DNA of 64,000 nucleotides from Prillingera fragicola (lineage: Eukaryota; Basidiomycota; Tremellomycetes; Trichosporonales; Trichosporonaceae): assembly GCA_002335605.1 (NCBI GenBank), contig BEDY01000002.1:2108001-2172000 (forward strand). The letters run 5' to 3'. Position 1 is the stretch's first letter, and each line of letters opens with the position of its first letter. Shown here piece after piece: positions 37,607-48,982 of the stretch. The notes below the pieces were generated by a model. The model was not told the origin of the DNA. It saw only the letters and a program-made list of their open reading frames with translations, and searched no databases. Made by a program: the position numbers and the translations under genes.

Positions 37607-39082
37607 GTCGAGTGAGTGGATGCTTGTGCCAGATGGAATGTGGATGAGATGCGGGTGCTGAATTGCTGATGGAGGGAGGAAAGAAGCACGAGACAGGAGG
37701 AGTGAGTGGTATGGGCTGGCCGAGGGAGGAGGAGGTGGATGTTTTGATGACACTCGCTGCTGCTACCTTTGCTGGGCCGGTCGGCAGAGCAATCAGCTGC
37801 AGGCAGGCGAGGAGCAGCAGGCATGCAGGAGCGAGGCCAGCAGCCAGCAGGGGAGTACGCGTCAAGGGGCCCTGCTACGCGTCGAGGGACCAGGAGCGGC
37901 ACGAGGTGCAGATGAGCCCTGCGACCCTGTACTCCAGCGGATCCAAACTGCAAGCCAACCCCCTCCCTCCTCTGCTCCCCCGCCTGCCCCTCGTTGGCCT
38001 GTTGCCCCTTTAGCTGCCATGAACCTCTCTGTTACCCCTGATGCAGCAGAATACAAAATATCCTTGCTTCCGTTCAACAACAACAACAACCTCCTATCAA
38101 TGCCCTCTGCACCAGAGCCCAGACTGAAGCAATGCCCTAGCACAATGTCTACGGATCCTTGACTGCTGCCTTGTTGGCCCGGTCTGCAATCGATTCCCGG
38201 TGCACCCCCTGGCCCTTGCCCTGCCTGTGTACTGTACAGGTCCAACGATCCAACGAGTTAGATCACGTGATAGGAACACGTTAGCCAACCATTTGAAATT
38301 TACAATATATCTTATTGTTGAATAGGATTATTTCCTATAGACGGAGTAACCTCCCTAATGCTCGCACCCAAATGTATGCAGTCCACCGGCCACCGAGTGC
38401 CAGACAGTGCCAGACAGAGTGCCTCCTCTATCCTATCAACCATGCCCTTTCTCTTGCTGTGGCTAAGCCCTGGATCTGGGAACAAAAACGCTGGATCGAC
38501 CGCCACCTACCATGCAGAACAATAGTACGACTAGCACTGGGTCCTGGTATCGTGACTCTCGTGCCCGAAGGGCCTATAGAAGGATGTCAAGGCATGTGCT
38601 CCTGGTCCTGGTGCGAGTCGCAGTTGCAAAGTGCCCACACGGCGAATGACATGGCTGCGGTTTGCGACGCGTTGCTGGACACGGGACAGAGAGCACGCAC
38701 TGCCTTCTTCATTGATCTCAGAGTCTGCCACGACTCCTCACGCGGTTCGCACGACACTCTTCCGGGTCAGTATAAGCTCTGCAGCAAGCACCTGTCAATC
38801 ACTCAGGCCCGTACAAGCGCGTATTCCTACACGCGGCAGCCATGCAGACCGGAACTGAGCAGGAACGATGAGCAGTAAGAGCAGTGGGCACTGGAGGGAT
38901 TCGCGTGGCTAAACCAACGCGGCAACTAGCGGCGGCTGATCTCCGGACCGGACCGATCCATCTCACCGCAGTCTCACCGGGCACCCAAATCCGCTCCCCC
39001 ATGGTCCATGGCCTAGTCAGCCTGCAGCTTTCCTTCGGCTTTTACTCATCTTCTTCCTTTTGCACCCTCTACACTGATCGAA
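37294..39082. promoter_or_regulatory. Divergent promoter region with (GA)n microsatellite
   Basis: The 1.8-kb gap lies between divergent starts. The minus-strand side up to about 37700 is the leader of the long disordered gene and is pyrimidine-rich on that strand, including a (TC)n run. The plus-strand side from about 39000 is a short C/T-rich leader before the amine oxidase ATG. A (CAA)n run lies near 38079-38093. No gene is supported. Confidence 0.45.
37564..37602. repeat. (AG)n dinucleotide microsatellite
   Basis: An uninterrupted 39-base AG/GA tract lies about 270 bases upstream of the long disordered gene's ATG. On the transcribed strand of that gene it reads (TC)n, so it probably sits in the promoter or leader and could act as a polypurine/polypyrimidine element. 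Confidence 0.97.
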
Positions 39083-40526
39083 ATGGCTCAGATCTTTGAC
39101 ACCATCATCCTCGGCGCAGGCTGGTCGGGCGCCGTCGCTGCGCGCGAGCTGGCGCGGGCTGGTCGTTCCGTCCTGGTCCTCGAGGCTCGTGACCGCACCG
39201 GTGGCCGCGCAAGGACGTGGACGAGCAACAGCGGCGACGCCAAGATTGACCTCGGCTGCACCTGGATCCACGGCTACAATGAAGGCAACCCTGCTCGTGC
39301 CATTGCCGCCGAGCTCAAGGTCGTGAGTACACCTGCAGCGTAGTGGGCGGAGTGGTAGCTGATGTCAGCCTGCGCACCTCCCGAAAGCCGCGCCCAGTGC
39401 CATGTATGGCCCCAACGGCGTGATTCCCAAGGAGGAGGCGGCCAAGCTCTCCTCCTCGCTCGGCGCAGCTGTGGGCCAGTTCAAGACCCCGCACCCTTCC
39501 CCCGAGTCGACGGCGTCGCTCGCCGATGCCCTGTTTGGCGCCAACTCGCCCCTCGCTGCGGCCAGCGATACCACCCTCGCCCGTGGTCTCGCGCGCACTC
39601 TCGAGGTTCCGCTTGGTCTCAAGCTTGAGCGTGCCTCGCTTCGCTGGGCTGGCTGGGAGTCGGCCACCAGCTTTTCGGGCTCCGACGCCGCGCCGGAGGG
39701 AGGTTACGAGGCTCTGATCAGCAAAGTCCTCGCCGAGGCTACTGCCGCCGGCGCCAAGATCCAGCTCAGTGAGCCTGCCGAGAAGATTGTGAATGGCGAC
39801 AAGGACGTCGTCGTCACCACTGCCGACGGCAAGTACACTGCCCGCACACTCATCTGCACCATCCCCCTGGGTGTTCTCAAGACTGCCTCGTCAAAGCTCT
39901 TCGAGCCGGCCCTGCCCGCACGCCTGACCGAGACCATTGCCGGTGTCAACGTTGGCGTCCTCGAGAAGTTTCTCCTTCGCTACCCCTCCGCCTGGTGGCC
40001 CAAGGACATTGGTGGCTTCACCTTCCTCCCCACCAACCCTGACGCCAAGCTCACTTCCTCGTCGTCCATCGCCGAGGTCCTGGCAGCTTCGACCATTATC
40101 ACCGCAAGCTTTGCCGCCGGCACCCTCCCCGGCCCCTCGCCCACTCTCCTCTCCTACCTTTCCGACACTCCTGCTCGCGCTCTTCTCGCCCACAAGCCGG
40201 AGGACGTCGCCGCGGCCTTCCACACCTTCCTCGTCTCCCGCCTGCAGCCCACCGAGGCCCCCCCGGCCCCCACAGAGTTTGCCCTCACCAACTGGCTGAC
40301 TGACCCCCTCTCCCTCGGTGCCACGACCACGCCTAGCGTCGTGTCGGAGAACGGTGAGCGATCGCCCATGGACTTTAAGGAGCTCTCGCGTCCCCTGTGG
40401 GACGGCCGGCTTGGCTTTGCCGGCGAGCACACTGAGATGGAGAACCGTGGAAGTGTCGCTGGCGCCGTCCTCAGTGGCCAGCGCGAGGCGGCCCGTGTTG
40501 ACCGCTTGCTCGCTAAGAGTGCTTAG
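39083..40526 (+). CDS. Flavin-containing amine oxidase (polyamine/monoamine oxidase family)
   Basis: Exons 39083-39322 and 39369-40526 encode 465 residues. The N-terminus begins with the dinucleotide-binding fold IILGAGWSGAVAARELARAG, followed by LVLEARDRTGGRART, the second FAD-contacting block. The C-terminal FAD block is LGFAGEHTEMENRGSVAGAVLSGQREA. The family oxidises primary amines, polyamines or related C-N bonds using FAD and oxygen, releasing an aldehyde and peroxide. No signal peptide is evident and the C-terminal AKSA is not a clear peroxisomal signal. Substrate cannot be assigned. The gene is followed on the same strand by TRM112 after 255 bases, with separate promoters likely. Confidence 0.9.
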
Positions 40527-40781
40527 ATTGCGGACTAGTTGTAGAAGTGCTGGATTATGTACAGGATGGCTTGTGCTCCAAAGTGTAACAGCCACGGGCG
40601 CGCAGGTCACCTTCACATCACTTCACTTGCCACTCAAAACGGCCAAATACAAAAGGAAATCAGCGGAATCAATTATTTCATTAGCAACCACGACTAATCA
40701 CCCCGGCAACAGCGTCAGGATATTTTCGAGATACTCGACGACTGCATCCTCATCAACATCCACCACACCCACCCGCCTACC

Positions 40782-41556
40782 ATGGTCCGCCTCATCACGC
40801 ACAACATGCTTGCGTGCCACGTGCGTGCGTATCTTCTCTGATAGCTTACAGTCACATGCCGCTGGGAGTGAATGGGCGGCAGTGGGAGCTCGCGTTGCGT
40901 GCGTTTGTGTCCGGATCGTTTGCCGGCCTCGAGCTTGGTTCAACGTAGCGGCCATGTCAGAGCAGCCGGAAACCTTTGCCATGAGCACACTCAAACCCCT
41001 CCAGCCCGCTCCCTCCCTCCCTCCCTCCAAGCTTCCTCTCCCCCAGCAGCACCGCCGAGCTAACCCCACAGGCAACTGCACAAAGGACAACTTCCCCCTG
41101 TCGTTCACCGACGTCGAGCTCGTCGTCCGCCCCGCCGAGCCGAACCTGGACTTTCTCCGGCGCTTCTTGCCAAAGCTCGACTGGCCCGCGCTCGTCGACA
41201 CGGCCCGTTCCCTGGGCGACACTACCTTGCCGGATGAGATGCCCGAGGACTGGAGTGAGGAGCAGCTCAAGGCGCTTCATCATGTTCTTCTCGAGGTTAG
41301 TACTGCGTGTTGGAGAGAGGTTGGAGGGACGCCTGCCGGTCGCGGCAGGCAGCGGTTGTGTCCTGCTTCACTTGTGTACCATCGCCGACGGGCCAGGCTG
41401 ACCCCCCAGATGCACGTCGAGGAGGGCAACATGGTCTGCCGTGGATGCGGACACGTCTACCCCATCCAGAACGGTATCCCTAATATGGTAAGCCTACCCC
41501 TGCCCCACTGCTCCGCTGACACTCAGCTCCTCGCCGAGCACGAGATCTCGCGCTAG
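40782..41556 (+). CDS. TRM112: Trm112, activating subunit of tRNA/rRNA/eRF1 methyltransferases
   Basis: Exons 40782-40824, 41072-41295, 41410-41487 and 41527-41556 encode 124 residues, the family length. The protein starts MVRLITHNMLACHVRNCTKDNFPL, where the first donor is chosen at GTGCGTATC to keep frame and restore the CHVRNC zinc-binding part. The second zinc part is MVCRGCGHVYPIQNGIPN, after KLDWPALVDTARSLGD. The tail is LLAEHEISR. Trm112 stabilises Trm9, Trm11, Mtq2 and Bud23 partners and so links translation factors and ribosome biogenesis. Intron 1 (247 nt) and intron 2 (114 nt) are long for the region. The stop codon lies only 76 bases from that of convergent PFS2, so 3' ends probably overlap. 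Confidence 0.95.
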
Positions 41557-41632
41557 ACGCCCCCGACGCAACTGTAGACTATGTAATGCATATGGATCCT
41601 GGTTCTGTGGCTGCTTTCCAAATCGCCGTGCA

Positions 41633-43764
41633 CTAACGACGCCCATAACCTCCTCCACCACCACCTCCTCCTCGCCCGCCATACCCACCCTGTCCACCTT
41701 GCTGCCCGCCCTGTCCGCCCTGCCCATACCCAGCCGGCGGAGGGGGGTACTGCGACCCGCCTCTGCCATACCCAGCGTTCGCACCAGTACCCGCCCCAGG
41801 CGCACCATACCCAGCATTCGCGCCTGTTCCCGCACCGCCACCGTACCCGGCGTTGGCACCCGTGCCAGGTCCACCGCCGTACCCAGCGTTGGCGCCTGTG
41901 CCGTATCCACCTCCGCCTCCTGCACCGCCAGGCCGCCTCCATCTGTCACCGCCGGGTGCGCCGCCAAAGCTCGGCGGGGGTGCGGCGCCGCGGTCATCAT
42001 CGCGACCGCCCCAGTTCCTCCTCCCAGGCTGGGCGGCGGGAGGTGGGGGTGCCGAGGCTGGTCCCCGACCAAGGCCGGGTGGTCCGCTGGCTCCGCCGCT
42101 GCCGCCGCCGCCGAGGCCAGGGGGTCCGCCGAGGCCTGGTGGGGCGCCGCCACCCGAGCCGCCAAAGCCTGGCGGGTTGAAGTTGCCACGAGGACCGGCC
42201 GACGAGTTGGCGCCTGTGACTGGGGGCCTGCCTGGTGCTCCGCCACCAAGACCCGGAAGACCGGGGAGGCCGTTGCCTGGGGCATCTGCTCCTGGGAGGC
42301 CAGGCCACTTGGATGGCCGGGAAGCTTCCTCTGCCTGCTCGGCGCGCATGGCGCCCTCCTCTCCGAGATGGTAGCGGTCCATCTCGTGCGAGGCTGCTGG
42401 ACGTGCGCGACACCAGAAGCGCGCAGTAAAGTCTTTGCTGCCCGAGCAGAGAATGTGGCCGAGGGGATGGAAGGAGAGGGAGAAGACGGCGTCGTCGTGG
42501 GCCTCCTTGAGCTCCGTAACAGGTGTTGAAGGGTCGGGGGCCTGGAGCGACCAGTAGTTGATCGCGCCAGCTGCGTCTCCAGAGACGAGAAGCGAATGGT
42601 GGATAGGGTGCCACTCCAGACAGTTGACCTCTTTGGTGTGGCCCTTCATCGCCTCGAGCTCGCGGAAGGTGCGAATGTCAAAGAGACGGATGAGACCATC
42701 GCCGCCAGCCGTTGCCACAATGTGACCTTGGGGGTTCCACGAGCACGCATTGATGACTGCCTTGTGCGAGTGGAGGGTTGACAGCTCCTTGCCTGTGCGG
42801 GGGTCCCAGAACTTGACGAGCATGTCCTTGGAGCCAGATACAACAAGACCCTTGGTAGGATGCCAGTCCACACAACGGACGTCCCATCCGTGGCCAGAGA
42901 GCTCACGCTCCGCAGTCGCTGTGAGATAGTTCCAGATCTTGACCAGACCGTCGTCTCCTCCAGTTACGAAACGCTCGTCGTTTGGACTCCATGCAACGCC
43001 GTGACATGCTTCACGGTGTCCCTGGAAGCCGTGAATGTTGGTCAGGTGCGGCGTAAAATACTTGATCATGCCCGACTTGTCGGTGGAAACGAGCGCCTGA
43101 CCATTGTGAGAGTATGCCATGTACCGGATCGAATCGTCGTGCACCTGGGTAATAGACTCGTAGTTGAACGAGGCACCGTTCCACAGTGTAAACTGACCCT
43201 TGTCATTACCGGTAAGCAAACGACGCGCATCCGGGGTCCACTTGACGACTCGTGTCGGCGAACGCTCCTTGTTAATGGAGGTGTGGACAAAGTAGTCGCA
43301 GATCGACGTCGAAGGGTTGGCGCTGTGAGCCACGGGAGGCAGCAGCTACGACCGGTCAGTCTCGGGAATCTCATTGCAGTGCTGTATGCTCACGTTGATG
43401 ATATCGCTAGGGTTTCGATGTATTGCTGGCATACTGTGCACGCCCTTGAGCCGGCTCATCTGCCATCGTCAGGTCTGCAACGCTGTGCGCACTCCTGCAA
43501 ACTCACCATACGCCACTTTTGCACACCACCCATGTAGTCAACCGTACGACGCGGCTTGTACTTGCGGTTTGACCGCGCATCTCCTGGAGGCCTGGTCACC
43601 GCCGCCTGGTATGCCGCCTGCTCGAGAACCTCTTCATGATCAGGATGGTAGGGCTCGAGGTACTTTTTGGGATGCCAGGTGTCCGGACGGCGAGATGGCC
43701 CAGCAGCTGAAGGGCCTGCTGCTGATGGCGGTACTGTCGCACTGACGGTTGCTGCTGCTGCCAT
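41633..43764 (-). CDS. PFS2: Polyadenylation factor subunit Pfs2 / WDR33
   Basis: Exons 43507-43764, 43394-43459 and 41633-43345 encode 678 residues. The N-terminus has the family segment RRTVDYMGGVQKWRM ahead of the propeller. Seven WD40 repeats follow (for example GQFTLWNG, GLVKIWNY, MLVKFWDP, GLIRLFDI, TARFWCR). In the cleavage and polyadenylation factor this subunit helps recognise the AAUAAA signal in pre-mRNA. The C-terminal ~250 residues are Gly/Pro/Arg-rich, comparable in style to the Gly/Pro-rich tail of WDR33, and contain a tandem GTGANAGYG repeat. It is head-to-head with the cap methyltransferase ABD1 (420 bases between starts) and tail-to-tail with TRM112. Confidence 0.95.
41768..41910 (-). 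repeat. In-frame tandem repeat encoding GTGANAGYG units in Pfs2
   Basis: Four imperfect 36-39-base units within the PFS2 reading frame encode GTGANAGYG followed by GGP, GGA, APGA or RGG. Unit length stays a multiple of three. Such coding minisatellites vary in copy number between strains and here lengthen a low-complexity tail. Confidence 0.85.
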
Positions 43765-44184
43765 GTTGGTGGTTTTGTGTAATGGAGCAAGATGAGAGGG
43801 CTCGTTGCTGAGGGTGGTCTTGACTTGGCCGACAAGGCTCAGGAGGTAACGGGATCAAATCTGATTTGACTGAAAACGACGCACCGCCCACAAACACGAT
43901 CCTCGCTGGATGGGACCTTCGACTTTGACACTTTGTCGTTCTTCTTCATTCGCTTGCATCCACCTAGTTCTCGCTTAATCACAGCTCAACACCCATTCAG
44001 AATCATGGAATCGACCATGTATCACGCGCATTAGATTTCTACACGACTGCACACCAACTCTTTGCCCGGCCTTGGCTTCCGCAAATCCAACCTGGTCAAC
44101 TCGCCGCCTTCGAATTTGCCTTCCTTCCCAATTTGCCCTCCACCTTCGTCCACCCTTTGGTCAACATCTTCCATCTCCCCATAA
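43765..44184. promoter_or_regulatory. Bidirectional promoter region, PFS2 / ABD1
   Basis: The 420 bases between divergent start codons must serve a 3'-end processing gene and the 5' cap methyltransferase gene. The ABD1 side (about 43910-44180) is C/T-rich leader. No factor site can be named with confidence. Confidence 0.5.
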
Positions 44185-46572
44185 ATGGTTTACGATCCCG
44201 TGCGCGACTGCGACGTTCCGTCGCCGGCCGTGAGCCGTCGTCCATCTCTATGGGATTCGTCGCCTTCGTCAGGCAACCCGCAGCCCACAGTCGCCCCTCC
44301 TCCGCCAGCGTTTGCAGCTGAGCGGTCACCAGTGCCCATGATTCGCCCACCGAGCGGCCCTGGCTCACTGCGTAACCTTCTCAACGACGACTCGGGAGTC
44401 CACAGCCGTCGTGGGAGTGACATGACTGTTGCATCGTCCGTGTACGACGACGACCACGGTAGCAGCTCGGGTGCCCGGCCGCACCTGGCCAAGCTCCTCA
44501 ACGAGCCTGCGCCCCCTCTAGTGCGCACCGGCTCTCAATCATCTGCACCCTCGGGCTATCACGATGCATCGTCCCCGCGCATGTCATCGCCAAGCGTTGG
44601 CTTGCATCCTGGCTCGGCTCACAGGGGAAGCGTTAGTCGCTCCCCTTTGTTGGCCAACACCAACTTGAGTTCGCCAGCGGGCTCGCAAGGTTACCCGTAC
44701 GACATGCAGCACACGCCTATGGGATACGGTGGACCTTCGTCTCGCCGCTCCTCGATGGACATGTCCAGGCCGATGCCCCCACCCGCGGAGCCGATCCGTC
44801 ATGCAGACATGTACTCAACTCCAGGTTCCCACCACATGCCTTTGCGATCGCCCAGTGTCTCTGTCTCCCCTCGCAGCCAGCATGTTCCTCTTCCTCCCCC
44901 GCGTCAATCGTCGACATCGCGTCCTGGGTCTTCCAGGCCGGAATCATCCAGGAGCTCGTCTACCGCGTTTGGCCACACCAGTGCGCATGAGAATGCATCA
45001 CCCGAAACATTGCCTCGCCGTCTGTCAGATGACGCTCAAGCTCCTCCGCTTCGTGCAAATGGTCGTCGCTACACCAACAATGCGCCGCCCCCCATGGTGA
45101 AGCCGTATGCCCCCTCACAACCCTCGCATTCCTCGACATTGCACAGGCCAATCGATGTCGATGAGCTGATGCGCCTGCGTGAATTGGCCGTAAGCAACAA
45201 TCCCCTGCGCCGACCTGGACGCCGTCCCAAGCCTTCCTGGTCTGCACCTTCCCCTAGCACTGCCGATCCTGAGGTTGGGCAACCTGGGTCTGCAGGACCC
45301 TCGCGGCGCAACTCTATGTCAACCGCCGCGAATAACGGGCCCGCACCAGTGCCGCACACTCAACGCACAGATTACGGCGAGTCACGCGGTTCCAAGCGGC
45401 AGCACGAGGAAATACCTGACGGTCGTTCAGAGGCCAGGCCTCGACCTGAATACTCGGGCAATGCAGCCACTGTGGCCTCTCATTGTAAGTGGTGACCACA
45501 ACAAGGTATGATTTGGAGAGCATCCCCTGACCGCCCCGCAGACAACTCTCGACCCGACGTTGGCATCCAGCATCGCGAGTTCTCACCTATCATTGGCTTG
45601 AAAAAGTTCAACAACTGGACAAAATCGGTTCTAATTGGTAAATTTGCGTGGCAACCGGAATACCGTGGACAGCCGGGGGCCAAGGTGCTCGACATTGGCT
45701 GCGGCAAGGGCGGAGACCTCAACAAGTGGAAACAGGCGCGTATCGATCTTTATGTGGGCATGGATATTGCCGAGACATCGGTCAACCAGGCTCGCGGTCG
45801 CTGGGAGACTATGCGTGGGAAGAAGTTTGGCGCATTCTTCGTTGCCCACGATTGCTACGCCAATCCTATATCCGACGTGCTACCCGATGACCTTCAGCGC
45901 CGCGAGTTCTATGACAACGTCTCAATGCAGTTCTGCATGCACTACGCGTTCGAGACGGCGTCCAAGGCGCGTATGATGATGGAGAACGTCAGCCGCTACC
46001 TCCGTCGTGGCGGTGTGTTCATGGGCACAATCCCCAACTCTGCTCTGCTTCTGTGAGTGACACGGCGTTCCAGCTAGGAGTGCAGCTAACCAGAAAAGGG
46101 AGCGCTTAGATGAAATTCCTGAGGGCGAGCCCCTCACGTTTGGCAATTCCTGCTATTCGATCGCTTTCACCGAGCGTCGCCACGCTGGCGTGTACGGGCA
46201 CGCATACCGCTTCTACCTACAGGATGCCGTCGAGGACGTGCCGGAGTACATTGTCGACTGGGACAACTTTGTCAAGTGGGTAGAAGCTTGCATACGCTGA
46301 GGGAGGAGACGGAGCTGACGAAAAAAGTTTGGCACGCGAGTACGGTCTCCAGCTCATCTACCACAAGACGTTCAACGACGTCCTGCAAGAGGAGCAGGGA
46401 AGCCGTGACTTTGGACCGCTGTTAGGCTCGATGGGCGTCGTGAATGAACATGGCGAGAGTGCCATGGATAGTGATCAGTGGGAGGCAGCGAGTGAGTGTG
46501 GTTGTGTCCGACACTGGGCAATTGGCTGACAGCGCAGACCTTTACATGGCATTCGCGTTCGAGAAGGTGTAA
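44185..46572 (+). CDS. ABD1: mRNA cap guanine-N7 methyltransferase (Abd1/RNMT)
   Basis: Exons 44185-45484, 45542-46052, 46099-46275, 46328-46491 and 46538-46572 encode 728 residues. The catalytic domain fills residues 434 to the end: REFSPIIGLKKFNNWTKSVLI (cap-binding entry), the SAM motif KVLDIGCGKGGDLNKW (about 481-496), MQFCMHYAFET, and the late YGLQLIYHKTFNDV block. It methylates the guanosine cap of nascent mRNA at N7. The first ~430 residues are Ser/Pro-rich and disordered, much longer than the short tail in budding yeast. Two 3' splice sites follow purine runs (GAAAAG and GAAAAAAG) instead of pyrimidines, but only they keep frame. It converges with SAD1 (255 bases). Confidence 0.95.
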
Positions 46573-46827
46573 AGAGGCGGAGCGGCATCGCTCAACACTA
46601 GCATAAGGGTATCGGCAGAGCGTGCGTGGAGACAACGATCAGGCAGCGCATTGACAAGTACTTGTCCCCCAAAATGGACGATGTTCGACGTAGTGTAAGA
46701 GTGCATGGGAGCTAGATAAATGTACAGTATGTCGATGCGGTTGCGGTGCAGGGTGGCCTATCAATGCAGGGTAGCGGCGGACGTCGGAGCAAGCTGGGGG
46801 CCGTAGATGAGGGAGCCACGCCTGCGC

Positions 46828-48601
46828 CTATGGTCCAGCAGTAGCGTTGGGCGTGGACAGGTCTCGCCGCTCCCAGACCTGAATAACCGTCTCGCCAAGG
46901 AAGACCATTTCCTTGCGCACCTCGTCGACGCGCAGGTCCTGCATCTCAAACCACTTTTCGTCGTCGCCGCCTCCGCGGCCTGCACGGATGTGGATCTTCC
47001 ACGCCGTCTGGGCCTCGTCGGAAGGGTCCTTCTTTGTGCCCGGGCCTGTACCTCCTGCGTTCGTGGAGGCTGCAGTCGAGTCGAGAGTGACGTTGGAGAG
47101 GAGGTCGTACACCATGTGGATTGGGTCACTGGGCTTGGGGTCGACGTCTGGCATGTCAGTGCTGTTCTGCGGGTGAAGTAGAAACTCACATGGTGCCATC
47201 TCAACACCGCGCATGGGAAAGTTGACAATCGTGGGGTTCTTCTCCTCGACAAAGTTGTTCTTGGTGAAACGCTTGATATGCAAGATAAGGTATGGCGGCA
47301 ACGCCGCAAGGTGGTGACGCTTGAGCGTAGGGCCAAACTCCTGAGTCGTCTTGCCGTCAAACTTGGCCAGGATCTGCGACAAAGGTACTTGAGGGATAAT
47401 CTTCTTCTCATTCTGGTCCTGGAAGAGCGGTGTGGCGGGGAGGTCGAGGGCGAGGAAAAGGAATGGCGACGAGACAGTCTGAATCTCTGTGACGGTCAGC
47501 TACCCTCTTAAAACAAGTGCTCACCTCGAGACAAGTCAAAAACGGGACGGGCATAGTCCTTGTGGATGATGACCTGCTGCGTCTCGATCTGAACCTTGCC
47601 CTGAAACGTCGAGTAGATGATACTCGAATTGCGCTTCTTGTTGCCGCCAACATCGCGGTGCAGTGTATTCACTAGCCAGCTGAGAAACTCGACGGGGTCA
47701 CCCTGCTCGGTCATCTTGAACTTGCCGTTGCTGCGCTTTGTGACCTCCTGATAGAACTCATGTGGTGACACCTGTGCCTTGAACAGGCGTGGGTTCCAAA
47801 GGCGACGGCACAGCGTGGCTAAGCGAACAACCAGCTCCGTAGGGCGTGCAGCCTCCTGGAGCTGAGGGATATTGGGGTTCAGGAAAAAGTTGCGCACTGC
47901 TGGGACGTGCAAGAGAAGCTGAACAATGACGTTGAGGTAATCGTTCTTCTTAATGTTGTTCAGGCCAATAAACCCGGGAATGTAAGGCGTCTGGGTGAGG
48001 GTGTAGCTCGAAGGACGCAGATCGGACAGTCCAGGAAGCACGTCGGCCTTGAACTGAGGGTTGAGAACAGCCAGGATGTCGTTGAGGGACGGATCAGACA
48101 CAGGGTATCCCTCAGGCAGGACGTAGAACTTTTCAGTCGCAAGATTGAGCCAGACACGATGGTTCTCGCCAACAGCATGACGGTACGCCCAGGACCCACG
48201 CCCACGCCCTTGGAAATACTTGCCACACACGAGACACGCATAGACGTTGATGTTGGACAAGGATTTGGAGCAAAGTCGCTCAAAGTCAAAGTCGAGCTTA
48301 GCCCTCGCGACCTACGTTATCAGCACGGCCAGCCAGAGTACTATAATGAACTTACAGTGTCGAGGTACATGTCTCGGCGAATCTCCTCCTCCTCCTGAGG
48401 TGCTTCGGGCTGTTCATCCTCCTCAGAGTCGCTGTCCTCGGGGGCTGCCGGCATACTCACAGCGGCGCTTGGCGCAGATGAGAAAGTCGAGGAGCCGTTG
48501 AGGTGGCCGTTGGTTCGTGCTGGGGAGCTGAGCTCGGCGGGAGGCTCCGGGTCAAGTTTGGGCCGCTTGGCCGCAGGTGGAGATGACGCTGGCGATGGCA
48601 T
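46828..48601 (-). CDS. SAD1: Sad1 / USP39, catalytically inactive ubiquitin-hydrolase-like splicing factor
   Basis: Exons 48356-48601, 47525-48311, 47190-47486 and 46828-47147 encode 549 residues. A ZnF-UBP domain (CLVCGKYFQGRG, HAVGENHRVWLNLATEKFYVLPEGY) precedes a USP fold. In the Cys-box the sequence reads GFIGLNNIKKNDYLNVIVQLL, so the catalytic cysteine is absent, as in USP39/Sad1. The C-terminal core includes TKNNFVEEKNPTIVNFP. The family is needed for tri-snRNP assembly and splicing rather than deubiquitination. The N-terminal 80 residues are acidic with a KRPKLDPE basic patch. The gene is head-to-head with HAT1 (381 bases between starts) and tail-to-tail with ABD1. Confidence 0.95.
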
Positions 48602-48982
48602 CAGAGAGTGCGATGGTGGTTGCGGTGGTGGTTGATTGTGTGTTCACCCAAGCTCTCTGGGCTAGTCGATGGTGAGGTAGTTCGGTCGGAATGTCGGTCG
48701 TCGCAAGCCGAATGCGCCGGTATTTTGGATATCGGCGGATGAGGGCTGTAAACTAGCAAACAAGTAGTAGTGGAGAGACCTTTTGCGCGCAGATTAGGTA
48801 TTGTATGATGGCTGTTGACGATGAGCTCGCTACCACTATAAGCGCCCTCACTGTCAATGTCCGTCCTAACGGAAGCATTTCCCCACCTGCCGAAAAAGGT
48901 TCCGTCGAGTGAATGGTTCGGCCCTTCGTCATGAAAGTCGGACGCGTCGATGGTTGTACGCGCAACCACAACAACAACCAAC
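48602..48982. promoter_or_regulatory. Bidirectional promoter region, SAD1 / HAT1
   Basis: The 381-base gap separates two divergent ATGs and must carry both promoters. The plus-strand ATG follows a CAACAACAACCAAC leader. No clear TATA element or factor site was identified. Confidence 0.5.
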
